NCBI RefSeq assembly: GCF_020099395.1
Contig: NZ_CP083590.1
Span: forward strand, 2,356,001-2,420,000
Length of the DNA stretch: 64,000 bases
Origin: Streptomyces mobaraensis
GTDB taxonomy: Bacteria; Actinomycetota; Actinomycetes; Streptomycetales; Streptomycetaceae
Direction of reading: 5' to 3'
Shown: one piece after another, positions 41,160-50,966 of the stretch
Position numbering within the stretch: the first letter of the stretch is position 1
How the letters are laid out: every line of letters starts with the position of its first letter
Program-made: the position numbers and the translations under genes
The notes under the pieces: model-generated
What the model saw: only the letters and a program-made list of their open reading frames with translations
What the model was told of the DNA's origin: nothing
Database searches by the model: none

Positions 41160-42008
41160 TCAGTACTGGTAGAAGCCCTGCCCGCTCTTGCGGCCGAGGT
41201 CGCCCGCGTCCACCATGCGGCGCATGATCTCCGGCGGGGCGAACTTCTCGTCCTGGCACTCGGTGTAGATGTTGCCCATCGCGTGCATCAGGATGTCGAC
41301 GCCGGTGAGGTCGGTGGTGGCCAGCGGGCCCATCGCGTGGCCGAAACCGAGCTTGCACGCGGTGTCGATGTCCTCGGCGGTGGCCACCCCGGACTCGTAC
41401 AGCTTGACGGCCTCGCCGACGAGCGCGGTGATCAGACGGGTGGTGACGAAGCCGGCCACGTCGCGGTTGACGACGATGCAGGTCTTGCCGACGCCCTCGG
41501 CGAACTCACGGGCCTTGGCGAGCGTCTCGTCGCTGGTCTTGTGCCCGCGCACCAGCTCGCACAGCTGCATCAGCGGCACCGGCGAGAAGAAGTGGACGCC
41601 CACGACGCGCTCGGGGCGGGAGGTGGCGGCCGCGATCTTGGTGATCGGGATGGCGGACGTGTTGGACGCGAGCACGGCGTCCTCGCGCACCATTCCGTCC
41701 AGCGCGCGGAAGATGTCGCGCTTGGTGTCGACGTCCTCGAAGACCGCCTCGACGACGACGTCCGCGTCGGCGGCCGCGTCCAGGTCGGTGGTGGCCGTGA
41801 TCCGCCCGAACGCCGCGTCGGCCGCCTCGGCCGTCAGCTTCCCCTTGGAGACGAACTTGTCGTACGAGGCCCGGATCCCGTCGGTGCCCCGCTTCAGCGC
41901 CGCGTCGGTGACGTCCCGCAGGACGACCTCCCAGCCGGCCTGGGCGGAGACCTGGGCAATACCGGAACCCATCAGTCCGGCTCCGACGACGGCGAGCTTC
42001 TTGGCCAC
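41160..42008 (-). CDS. hbd: 3-hydroxybutyryl-CoA dehydrogenase
   Basis: The 282-residue NAD(P)-dependent enzyme interconverts acetoacetyl-CoA and 3-hydroxybutyryl-CoA. It has the Rossmann motif VVGAGLMGSGIAQ at the N terminus, the catalytic region VVGVHFFSPVPLMQLCELV, NRDVAGFVTTRLI and the C-terminal GRKSGQGFYQY. The frame extends upstream, but the GTG at 42,008 has AAAGGGGA at six bases and begins the conserved domain. Single-domain length argues against a fused crotonase. It complements the thiolase at 21,535. Confidence 0.94.
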   Translation of the reverse strand: MAKKLAVVGAGLMGSGIAQVSAQAGWEVVLRDVTDAALKRGTDGIRASYDKFVSKGKLTAEAADAAFGRITATTDLDAAADADVVVEAVFEDVDTKRDIFRALDGMVREDAVLASNTSAIPITKIAAATSRPERVVGVHFFSPVPLMQLCELVRGHKTSDETLAKAREFAEGVGKTCIVVNRDVAGFVTTRLITALVGEAVKLYESGVATAEDIDTACKLGFGHAMGPLATTDLTGVDILMHAMGNIYTECQDEKFAPPEIMRRMVDAGDLGRKSGQGFYQY

Positions 42009-42274
42009 GGCTGTCCCCTTTAATTCCTGCGCGCTTACCGGCGGTTCACTTACGGCTCCGCTGCGGACCTTAGCGCCCGTCACCGCGCTGGTGGGGGCAG
42101 AGAGATGCGCGTCACGTCCCAAATGACGGACATCACACCGGACACCGCGGCCGTGCGGGCGCACGGCTCAATCCAGCCACTTCCGTACCGCGGGTCACAC
42201 CCGTACGGCACTTGCCCGGGCCCCCGTCCGGCCCCCGGACCGCCCGCGTCGGCCGCCCCGGCGAGGGCCGCGGC

Positions 42275-42280
42275 TAGGCT
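42275..42280 (+). promoter_or_regulatory. -10 element of a probably leaderless adenosyltransferase gene
   Basis: TAGGCT is followed after six bases by the ATG at 42,287, with no ribosome site. Confidence 0.5.
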
Positions 42281-42286
42281 CGTGGC

Positions 42287-42859
42287 ATGGTCAATCTGAC
42301 GCGCATCTACACCCGCACCGGCGACAAGGGCACCACCGCGCTGGGCGACATGAGCCGCACCGCCAAGACCGACCCCCGCATCGCCGCCTACGCGGACGCG
42401 AACGAGGCGAACGCCGCGATCGGCGTGGCCCTGGCCCTCGGGGAGCTGCCCGAGGACGTCGCCCAGGTGCTCGTCCGGGTGCAGAACGACCTCTTCGACG
42501 TGGGCGCCGACCTCTCCACGCCGGTCGTGGAGAACCCCAAGTACCCGCCGCTGCGCGTCGAGCAGTCGTACGTCGACCGGCTGGAGGCCGACTGCGACCG
42601 CTTCCTGGCCGACTTGGAGAAGCTGCGCAGCTTCATCCTGCCGGGCGGCACCCCGGGGGCGGCGCTGCTGCACCAGGCGTGCACGGTGGTCCGCCGGGCG
42701 GAGCGCTCGACGTGGGCGGCCATGGAGACACACGGCGAGACGATGAACCCCCTGACGGCCACCTACCTCAACCGCCTCTCCGACCTCCTGTTCATCTTGG
42801 CGCGGACGGCGAACAAGGAGGTGGGGGACGTCCTCTGGGTACCGGGCGAGAACCGCTGA
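42287..42859 (+). CDS. ATP:cob(I)alamin adenosyltransferase (PduO type)
   Basis: The 190-residue protein makes adenosylcobalamin, the cofactor of IcmA and methylmalonyl-CoA mutase. The N-terminal ATP-binding motif TRIYTRTGDKGTTALGDMSR, the AYADANEANAAIG helix, and the C-terminal RAERSTWAAMETH and YLNRLSDLLFILAR are diagnostic for the PduO family. It is divergent from hbd. Its last 22 codons and the following sequence are duplicated just downstream. Confidence 0.95.
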   Translation: MVNLTRIYTRTGDKGTTALGDMSRTAKTDPRIAAYADANEANAAIGVALALGELPEDVAQVLVRVQNDLFDVGADLSTPVVENPKYPPLRVEQSYVDRLEADCDRFLADLEKLRSFILPGGTPGAALLHQACTVVRRAERSTWAAMETHGETMNPLTATYLNRLSDLLFILARTANKEVGDVLWVPGENR

Positions 42860-42920
42860 GCCTCCCACGCGCCCACGCACTCCGGCCGGGGGCTCGGGGG
42901 CCACCCCCCGAACGACACAG

Positions 42921-43016
42921 CATCCTGGCGCGGACGACGAACAAGGAGGTCGGCGACGTCCTCTGGGTACGGGCGAAAACCGCTGAGCCTCCCACGCGCC
43001 CGCCCACTCCGGCCGG
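42921..43016 (+). pseudogene. Duplicated fragment of the adenosyltransferase 3' end
   Basis: This 96-base segment copies 42,793-42,889 (from the codons for ILARTANKEVGDVLW through the stop to TCCGGCCGG) with a few substitutions and one deleted C that shifts the frame before the stop. It has no start and cannot be functional alone. The 31 bases between the copies are GC-rich. Confidence 0.8.
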
Positions 43017-43077
43017 ACGGTGGACCCGAAGGCCGGAGGCCGGCCGCGCCCCCGGACAGACCCGCCGCCCCACGGCG

Positions 43078-43617
43078 TCAAGCGCCCGGGGCGCGCCGCG
43101 GCCACAGCGTGTAGCTCCCCGCGATGGCCACGTTGATGCCGATCACCCACACCATCCGCGTCCGCCACATCCGCAGCGAGGACGTGTCCCCGGCGTCCCC
43201 GACGTACCAGACGGCCGCCTGGAGGAGTGCCATGGCGACCACCGCGGAGAGGATCCAGCGGCCCGCCGTCCGCCACTCGTGCCGGGTCCGTTCCGGTCCG
43301 TACTTGGGCGGTTTCACCGGCGGCGGCCCGCCCGCGAACCGGTGGGCGAAGCGCTGGTCGGCCCACTTCAGCGTCGAGTGGCCGAGGCCGACCGAGAACC
43401 CGATGTAGACGGCCGCCAGGCCGTGCTTCCAGTCGGCCGTCGCGCCGTTCCGGAGGTCCATCGCGGTCACCACCAGCAACACCAGCTCCAGCACCGGCTC
43501 CACCAGCAGCAGCGCCGCCCCGGCCCGCGGCATGCGCAGCAGGTAGCGCAGGCTCAGCCCGCCGGCCAGCAGCACCCAGAAGGCCACCTCGCAGGCGACG
43601 ATCAGCGTGACGACCAC
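43078..43617 (-). CDS. Integral membrane protein of unknown function
   Basis: The 179-residue protein has about five membrane helices: TLIVACEVAFWVLLAGGLSL, the segment ALLLVEPVLELVLLVVTAMD, AAVYIGFSVGLG, GRWILSAVVAMALLQAAVWY and VWVIGINVAIAGSYTLW. The frame extends upstream, but the GTG at 43,617 is preceded by a purine-rich GAGGGGAGGGAAGGGAG at proper distance. A cytoplasmic basic loop (PPPVKPPKYGPERTRHEW) is notable. It is divergent from the kinase gene. No family role is known. Confidence 0.75.
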   Translation of the reverse strand: MVVTLIVACEVAFWVLLAGGLSLRYLLRMPRAGAALLLVEPVLELVLLVVTAMDLRNGATADWKHGLAAVYIGFSVGLGHSTLKWADQRFAHRFAGGPPPVKPPKYGPERTRHEWRTAGRWILSAVVAMALLQAAVWYVGDAGDTSSLRMWRTRMVWVIGINVAIAGSYTLWPRRAPGA

Positions 43618-43776
43618 CGTCTTCTCCCTTCCCTCCCCTCCAGGCTCCCGGCACCGACGAGCCGCCTCGTCCTCACGGACGGCGATTCGCGACTGCATCC
43701 TTCGATGTACTCCGCGCTCCGTCCCGCGCCCCGCCGGCGGACGACGGCACCCCGTCCCACGTGCTGTGATGTCCTC

Positions 43777-44979
43777 ATGCCCCGCTCCCTCCCGCACCGC
43801 GACGACCTGCTGATCGCCGCGTCCGGGCTGCTCGGCGGTCTCGTCCTGTACGCGCTGGGGCTGAGCAGCCGCCCGGTGGGCGGGCTGCCCCGCCGGGTGG
43901 CGCTCGTAGCACTGGCCGTGATGGCCGCGGCCGAGCTGCTGCGCCGCCGCAGACCCCTCGTGGGACTCGCCGTGGGGGCGTCGGCGCTGGCGGTCGACGT
44001 GTGCTCGGGCAACCTGGTCGCGACCACGGTGATGTTCACGGACCTGGTGTACGCGGCCGTGCTCTACGGGCCCCCGGCCGCGTACCGCCTCCTCCCCCGC
44101 GCCTGCGAGGCGGTCACCGTGATCGGGACACTGCTGTCCCTGGCCCTGATCCGCCGGCCGGAGGCGGTGCTCATCGGGTGCGCGCTGGCCGTCGTCACCA
44201 TCGCCCCGGCCTGGACGGGCGTCGGCGTCCGGCAGCACCGCGACGCGGCGGAGGCCGCCCGGCTCGCGGCCGAACGGACCGTGCTGCTGGCCGAGATGGA
44301 CCGGCGCGAGGCGGTCGTCGCGGAGCGTGCGCGGATGGCCCGCGAGCTGCACGACGTGGTCGCGGGCCACCTGTCGGCGATCGCGATCCACTCCACGGCC
44401 GCCCTGTCGATCGACGAGCCGGAGACGTCCCGCGAGGCGCTGGGCGTCATCCGCGGCAACAGCGTGCAAGGTCTGGCCGAAATGCGCCGCCTCATCGGCC
44501 TGTTGCGCGGGGCGGAGGAGGCCGGGGAGCCGGCCGCGACCCCCACCCTCGACGGTCTCGACGCCCTCCTCGACCGGACCCGCGCCGCGCTGCCCGACGG
44601 GCGCCTCACCGTGGAACTGCACGACGCCCGCGGCCCCGGACCGCTGCCCGCCCCGGTCGAACTGGCCGCGTACCGCATCGTCGAGGAGTCGCTGACCAAC
44701 GCCGTCAAGCACGCGGCGCCGGGCCCGGTCGCGGTGGAACTGACCGGCGCGGACGGCCGGGAGCGGGCCCTGACCGTACGCGTGACCAGTACCCTCACGG
44801 GCCGCGACGGCGGCGGCACGGAACCGCGCGCCCCGGGCGCCGGGGCGGGCCTGGTGGGGATGCGGGAGCGCGTCGCCCTGCTGGGCGGCCGGCTGACGGC
44901 CGGCCCCGCCGCCGACGACGGCGGCCGCTGGGAAGTACGGGCCGAACTGCCCCTGGACGACGAGGAGAAGAACACATGA
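43777..44979 (+). CDS. chiS: Sensor histidine kinase, probably ChiS-like
   Basis: The 400-residue kinase has four to five N-terminal membrane helices (residues about 10-155). A HisKA_3 dimer domain follows, with the phospho-acceptor His in RARMARELHDVVAGHLSAIA, then an ATPase domain with AYRIVEESLTNAVKHA and GLVGMRERVALLGG. The ATG at 43,777 lacks a ribosome site. Its stop overlaps the response regulator start as ATGA. Since a chitinase gene follows directly, I infer the ChiS role in chitin-oligomer signalling; the symbol is inferred from context. Confidence 0.85.
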   Translation: MPRSLPHRDDLLIAASGLLGGLVLYALGLSSRPVGGLPRRVALVALAVMAAAELLRRRRPLVGLAVGASALAVDVCSGNLVATTVMFTDLVYAAVLYGPPAAYRLLPRACEAVTVIGTLLSLALIRRPEAVLIGCALAVVTIAPAWTGVGVRQHRDAAEAARLAAERTVLLAEMDRREAVVAERARMARELHDVVAGHLSAIAIHSTAALSIDEPETSREALGVIRGNSVQGLAEMRRLIGLLRGAEEAGEPAATPTLDGLDALLDRTRAALPDGRLTVELHDARGPGPLPAPVELAAYRIVEESLTNAVKHAAPGPVAVELTGADGRERALTVRVTSTLTGRDGGGTEPRAPGAGAGLVGMRERVALLGGRLTAGPAADDGGRWEVRAELPLDDEEKNT

Positions 44980-45650
44980 GCGAGCGGGAACGGCCGATCC
45001 GCGTGGTCGTGGCCGAGGACCAGGCGTCCGTGCGGTCCGGGCTGGTCCTGATCCTGCGGTCGGCCCCGGACGTGGAGGTGGCAGGGGAGGCCGCCGACGG
45101 CGAGGAGGCCGTCCGGCTCGCCCGCGAACTGCGCCCGGACCTCGTCCTGATGGACGTCCAGATGCCCCGCCTGGACGGCATCTCGGCCACCCGGCGGATC
45201 GCCGGCGAGGGCCTCGCCGACGTGCTCGTCCTGACCACCTTCGACCTGGACGAGTACGTCTTCGGCGCGCTGCGCGCCGGCGCGGCCGGCTTCCTGCTCA
45301 AGGACAGCGAGGCCGCCGACCTGCTCGCGGCGGTACGGACCGTCGCCCGGGGCGAGGGGCTGATCTCGCCCGCCGTGACCCGTCGGCTGATCTCCGAGTT
45401 CGCCCGCCGCGCCCCCGACCCGGCGGTGCACCGGGACGCCGCGATCGTGGACACCCTCACCCGCCGCGAACGGGAGGTGCTGGCCTGCCTGGGCGGCGGG
45501 CTGTCCAACGCGGAGGTCGCGGGACGCCTGGGGATGGCGGAGGCGACGGTGAAGACCCACGTCAGCCGGTTGCTGGCCAAGCTGGGGCTGCGCAGCCGGG
45601 TACAAGCGGCCGTCCTGGCCCAGGAGTTGGGCATGGTCCAGACCTCTTGA
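44976..45650 (+). CDS. chiR: NarL/LuxR-type response regulator, probably ChiR-like
   Basis: The 224-residue regulator has a receiver domain with acidic VVAEDQ, phospho-acceptor Asp in LVLMDVQMP and conserved Lys in GFLLKDSEA. A C-terminal LuxR helix-turn-helix follows (LTRREREVLACLGGGLSNAE and EATVKTHVSRLLAKLGLRSR). It is coupled to the kinase gene by a 4-base overlap. The 3' end of this gene contains the first of two direct repeats that form the chitinase promoter. Confidence 0.88.
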   Translation: MSERERPIRVVVAEDQASVRSGLVLILRSAPDVEVAGEAADGEEAVRLARELRPDLVLMDVQMPRLDGISATRRIAGEGLADVLVLTTFDLDEYVFGALRAGAAGFLLKDSEAADLLAAVRTVARGEGLISPAVTRRLISEFARRAPDPAVHRDAAIVDTLTRREREVLACLGGGLSNAEVAGRLGMAEATVKTHVSRLLAKLGLRSRVQAAVLAQELGMVQTS

Positions 45651-45675
45651 CCATTGGTACGGACCTTCTTACGCT
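45634..45675 (+). promoter_or_regulatory. Chitinase promoter with two 12-bp direct repeats
   Basis: TGGTCCAGACCT (45,634-45,645) and TGGTACGGACCT (45,655-45,666) are direct repeats 21 bases apart, the arrangement known from Streptomyces chitinase promoters and related to DasR sites. They flank a -35 TTGACC (45,647-45,652) with -10 TACGCT (45,670-45,675) at 17 bases spacing. The promoter overlaps the end of the response regulator gene. Confidence 0.8.
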
Positions 45676-45850
45676 CCCCTCACAGTCGTGGTGAGCGTCC
45701 TCGCGATACGCACACCCCTGCGCCGGGCCCGTCCCTCCCCTCGCCCACGCGCGTGCTCACCTCGCTGCGCACAGGTCACGGAAACCCCCCACCCCCCCCA
45801 CACCCCCACATCACCCCCCACACCTCCTGACCTCATCGAGGAGCACTCTC

Positions 45851-48238
45851 TTGTCATCAGAGACCTCTCGACATCACACGAACCCCACCCTCAACACCCC
45901 GCGCAGACGCCCCCTCACCCGCGCCGTCGCCACCCTCGGCGCCCTGCTCCTCCCGGCCGCCGCCCTCATCGGCCTCGCGGCACCGGCGAGTTCGGCCGGC
46001 GCCCCGGCCCACCCGGCGACGGCCGCGGCCGGCAAGCCCCTCAAGGCCGCCTCCGCGACCGCGACGTTCGCCAAGACCGGCGACTGGGGCTCCGGCTACC
46101 AGGGCGAATGGACCGTCAAGAACACTGGGACGACCGCCATCGACGGCTGGACCGTCGAGTGGGACCTCCCCTCCGGCACCGCCGTCGGCGCCTACTGGGA
46201 CGCCCTGATCACCGGCTCCGGCACGCACTACACGGCCAAGAACCGGGAGTACAACGGCTCCATACCGCCCGGCGGCAGCGTCTCCTTCGGCTTCGTCGCC
46301 ACCGGCTCCGGCACCCCGGCCGGCTGCAAGCTCAACGGCGGGGCGTGCGACGGCTCGTCCACCGACACCCCGCCCAGCGCCCCCGGCAAGCCGGAGTCGA
46401 CCGGCGTCACCGCCACCAGCATCGGCCTGAAGTGGGCGGCGGCCACCGACTCCAAGGGCATCAAGGAGTACGACGTCTACCGCGGCACGGCGAAGGTCGC
46501 GACCGTCGCCAAGCTCGCCTACACCGACACCGGCCTCACGGCGGACACCGAGTACACGTACACGGTGGTGGCCCGCAACCTGGACGGCAAGACGGGCCCC
46601 GCGAGCCCCGCCGCCACCTTCCGCACCACGAAGAGCGGTTCCGACCAGCCACCGTCCGCCCCCGGCACCCCGCAGGCCACGGCGGTCACGGACACCTCCG
46701 TCGCCCTCAAGTGGACGGCGGCGACGTCCGACAAGGGCGTCAAGGAGTACGACGTCTACCGGGGCACGGCGAAGGTCGCGACCGTCGCCAAGCTGGCGTA
46801 CACCGACACCGGCCTCCAGCCCGGCACCGACTACACGTACACCGTCGTCGCCCGGGACACCGCCGGCCAGACCGGCCCGGCCAGCCCGCCGCTGACCGTC
46901 CGCACCACCGGCGGCGGCACCCAGCCCTCCGGCGACATGATCAAGGCCGGGTACTTCGCCCAGTGGGGCATCTACGGCCGCGCCTACACGGTGAAGTCCC
47001 TGGACACCACCGGCGCCGCCGCCAAGCTCACCCACGTCAACTACGCCTTCAGCAACATCGACCCGAACAACCTCACCTGCCTTAACGGCGTCACCAAGGC
47101 CACCGGCTCCAACCCGCAGGACCCCAACCAGGGCGACGGCGCCGGTGACTCCTGGGCCGACTACGAGAAGGGCTTCAGCTCCGGCGAATCCGTCAACGGC
47201 ACCCAGGACACCTGGGACCAGCCGCTGGCCGGCAACTTCAACCAGCTGAAGCAGCTCAAGGCCAAGTACCCGAAGCTCAAGGTGATGATGTCGATCGGCG
47301 GCTGGACGTACAGCAAGTACTTCTCCGACGTCGTCAAGACCGACGCTTCCCGGCAGAAGTTCGTCAAGTCCTGTATCGACATGTACATCAAGGGCAACCT
47401 GCCGGTCAGCAACGGACGCGGCGGCAACGGCAGCGCGGCCGGCATCTTCGACGGCTTCGACATCGACTGGGAGTGGCCCGGCTCCGAAGGCCACGCCGGC
47501 AACCACATCTCCAAGGAGGACAAGGCCGGCAACACCCTCCTCTTCGCCGAGTTCCGCAAGCAGCTCGACGCCCAGGGCGCGGCCGACGGCAAGAAGTACC
47601 TGCTCTCCGCCTTCACCCCGGCCGACCCCGGCAAGATCGAGGCGGGCTGGGACATCACCACCAAGGACGGCACGCCCAGCGTGTTCGACTACATGGACTA
47701 CGCCAACGTCCAGGGGTACGACTTCCACGGCTCCGGCAGCGACAACAGCTGGGAACCCAACCTCACCGGCCACCAGGGCAACCTGTACCCGGACGCCAAG
47801 GACCCGTACACCACCAAGTTCAGCGTCGAGAAGACCGTCCAGACCTACCTCGACGCCGGAGTCGACTCCCGCAAGCTCGTCCTCGGCATGGCCTTCTACG
47901 GCCGAGGCTGGCAGCAGGTCACCGACGGCGGCGTCCACGGCGTCTGGCAGAAGGCGAACGGCGCCGCACCCGGGCAGTTCCCGGAGGAGTCCGGTACACG
48001 TGGTTACGACAACCTGCTCGCTTCCGTACCGAACTTGACCGTGTACCACGACGAGACGTCGGTCGCGACGTACGGCTACACCGGTGACAACGGGCAGTGG
48101 TGGACGTTCGACGACGCCTGGTCGATCGGGAAGAAGACGGCTTGGCTGAAGTCGAAGAGGCTTGGCGGGGCCATGGTGTGGGAGATGAGCGGTGACAGCG
48201 GCACGCTCATGACCGCACTGGACAACGGTCTCCGCTGA
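45851..48238 (+). CDS. Secreted GH18 chitinase with CBM2 and two fibronectin type III domains
   Basis: The 795-residue precursor has a signal peptide to about residue 48 (hydrophobic LLPAAALIGLAAPASSAGAP). A family 2-like binding module spans about 65-165, two FnIII domains lie at about 174-257 and 267-352, and the GH18 catalytic domain runs from about 360. The active site is FDGFDIDWEWPG with catalytic Glu541. The enzyme hydrolyses chitin outside the cell. The start is TTG at 45,851, with GAGGAG seven bases upstream. The two FnIII domains share a 27-residue stretch almost base for base. Confidence 0.95.
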   Translation: MSSETSRHHTNPTLNTPRRRPLTRAVATLGALLLPAAALIGLAAPASSAGAPAHPATAAAGKPLKAASATATFAKTGDWGSGYQGEWTVKNTGTTAIDGWTVEWDLPSGTAVGAYWDALITGSGTHYTAKNREYNGSIPPGGSVSFGFVATGSGTPAGCKLNGGACDGSSTDTPPSAPGKPESTGVTATSIGLKWAAATDSKGIKEYDVYRGTAKVATVAKLAYTDTGLTADTEYTYTVVARNLDGKTGPASPAATFRTTKSGSDQPPSAPGTPQATAVTDTSVALKWTAATSDKGVKEYDVYRGTAKVATVAKLAYTDTGLQPGTDYTYTVVARDTAGQTGPASPPLTVRTTGGGTQPSGDMIKAGYFAQWGIYGRAYTVKSLDTTGAAAKLTHVNYAFSNIDPNNLTCLNGVTKATGSNPQDPNQGDGAGDSWADYEKGFSSGESVNGTQDTWDQPLAGNFNQLKQLKAKYPKLKVMMSIGGWTYSKYFSDVVKTDASRQKFVKSCIDMYIKGNLPVSNGRGGNGSAAGIFDGFDIDWEWPGSEGHAGNHISKEDKAGNTLLFAEFRKQLDAQGAADGKKYLLSAFTPADPGKIEAGWDITTKDGTPSVFDYMDYANVQGYDFHGSGSDNSWEPNLTGHQGNLYPDAKDPYTTKFSVEKTVQTYLDAGVDSRKLVLGMAFYGRGWQQVTDGGVHGVWQKANGAAPGQFPEESGTRGYDNLLASVPNLTVYHDETSVATYGYTGDNGQWWTFDDAWSIGKKTAWLKSKRLGGAMVWEMSGDSGTLMTALDNGLR

Positions 48239-48239
48239 C

Positions 48240-48462
48240 GCGGCCGGGGGCCCGGGGCGGCGGCCCCGGGCCCCCTGAAACCGCGCTCCGCGCGGTTGTC
48301 CTCAAACGCCGGACGGGCTGAAAGTGCCACCTCAGGCACACTTCAGCCCGTCCGGCGTTTGAGGACGAGCGGCGAAGCCGCGAAAAGGGGGTCTGGGGCG
48401 CAGCCCCAGGAATCGGCGAAGGTGGGGGTGCCCCCTCTGGGGGAGGGACCGGGGCAACACCC
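48240..48462. repeat. Modular palindromic intergenic repeat, copy C
   Basis: This copy lies between the converging chitinase and DUF2550 genes. A perfect 24-bp stem (48,298-48,321 with 48,343-48,366) encloses a GTGCC/GGCAC hairpin. The GTGCCCCCTCTGGGGGAG module follows on the right side only. GGGGGCCCGGGGC/GCCCCGGGCCCCC makes a further hairpin after the chitinase stop. Confidence 0.8.
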
Positions 48463-48912
48463 CTACGCCACATTCACCCGCTGCCCCGGAGGCGCCGCCT
48501 CCAGCCAAGCCAAGAACCCCGTAAGAGCATCCTCACTCATCGCCAGCTCAAGCAGCGTCCCCCGCAAAGAACACCGAAGGACGACCGCGTCCGACAACAG
48601 TGCCAACTCCTCATCCCCATGAGGAGCCCGCCGCTCCAGAACCTCGATCGCATCCCGCTCCAGCGTCCGCCGAGGACGCACCGCATAGGAGAAGACCCGA
48701 AACCACTCGATCCGGTCACCGCTGTACCGCGAGACGCCGTACACCCACCCCTTCCCGGGAGGGTCGGCGGCCGGCTCGGTGACGTCCCAGCGGAGGCTGC
48801 AGTCGAAGGTGCCCCCGGACCGCTGGATGAGCCGTCTGCGCAGCCCGAAGACGAAGAGTCCCAGCAGTACCAGCAGAACGACGATGCCGCTCACGAGCAG
48901 AGCGAGGACCAT
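48463..48912 (-). CDS. DUF2550 family membrane-anchored protein
   Basis: The 149-residue protein has one N-terminal membrane helix (VLALLVSGIVVLLVLLGLFV), then GLRRRLIQRSGGTFDCSLRW and the ending FLAWLEAAPPGQRVNVA, typical of DUF2550. This gene regularly follows atpC in streptomycetes. I chose the ATG at 48,912 because GAGGAGG lies nine bases upstream; two in-frame GTG codons just before it are possible starts. A terminator separates it from atpC, so it has its own transcript or relies on read-through. Confidence 0.85.
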   Translation of the reverse strand: MVLALLVSGIVVLLVLLGLFVFGLRRRLIQRSGGTFDCSLRWDVTEPAADPPGKGWVYGVSRYSGDRIEWFRVFSYAVRPRRTLERDAIEVLERRAPHGDEELALLSDAVVLRCSLRGTLLELAMSEDALTGFLAWLEAAPPGQRVNVA

Positions 48913-48960
48913 CACCACCGACCTCCTCGCATCATCTAGAGCAACCGCACCTGTATTGCC

Positions 48961-49005
48961 TCAGCCGCGGACCGGCCCGGTTTGTTCCGGGCGGTCCGCG
49001 GCTGA
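48961..49005. terminator. Terminator of the atp operon
   Basis: TCAGCCGCGGACC and GGTCCGCGGCTGA pair, continued by GCCCGG/CCGGGC with one bulge, around a TTTGTT loop. It lies 27 bases past the atpC stop. Confidence 0.8.
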
Positions 49006-49031
49006 GGGACGTACTTCAGTGTGGCCGTGGG

Positions 49032-49409
49032 CTAGTGAGGGCCCGCGACCGCACGCAGCCGGACATCCGCGCGGCGCTCGGCGGCGCCGTCGGCCTCCGC
49101 CTTCGCGCGCTCCAGAGCCCGCTCCGCGCGGGTGACGTCGATCTCGTCCGCCAGCTCGGCGACCTCCGCCAGCAGCGACAGCTTGTCGTCCGCGAAGGAG
49201 AGGAAACCGCCGTGCACCGCGGCGACGACGGTGCCGCCGCCGGTGGTCCTGATGGTCACCGGGCCGGACTCCAGCACACCGAGCAGCGGCTGGTGGCCGG
49301 GCATGACGCCGATGTCACCCGATGTGGTACGCGCGATGACCAGAGTGGCCTCGCCGGACCAGACGCTTCGGTCCGCCGCGACCAGCTCGACGTGCAGCTC
49401 AGCAGCCAA
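49032..49409 (-). CDS. atpC: ATP synthase epsilon subunit
   Basis: The 125-residue subunit has the beta-sandwich start AAELHVELVAADRSVWSGEA, the GDIGVMPGHQPLLGVLESGP loop and a C-terminal helical hairpin (DVTRAERALERAKAEADG). It is part of the F1 central stalk and regulates ATPase activity. The start is TTG at 49,409, with GAGGAGCC upstream; the upstream ATG would add seven residues without homology. It is the last gene of the atp operon, 114 bases after atpD. Confidence 0.93.
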   Translation of the reverse strand: MAAELHVELVAADRSVWSGEATLVIARTTSGDIGVMPGHQPLLGVLESGPVTIRTTGGGTVVAAVHGGFLSFADDKLSLLAEVAELADEIDVTRAERALERAKAEADGAAERRADVRLRAVAGPH

Positions 49410-49523
49410 CGTGGCTCCTCGGGTCTCCACCCGCCGGGCGCGGCGGGTGTTGGGTCAAAGAATAGGGGACGTGCGGTCCGGGGGCGGGAGTGCCCCGCCC
49501 CCGGACCGCGAGCATCGGGATGC

Positions 49524-50966
<1,443 letters not shown>

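Noticed and set aside
45770..45850. C-rich tract before the chitinase as a functional repeat
   Set aside because: It is a low-complexity C/A leader with no regular unit. I see no structure beyond composition.
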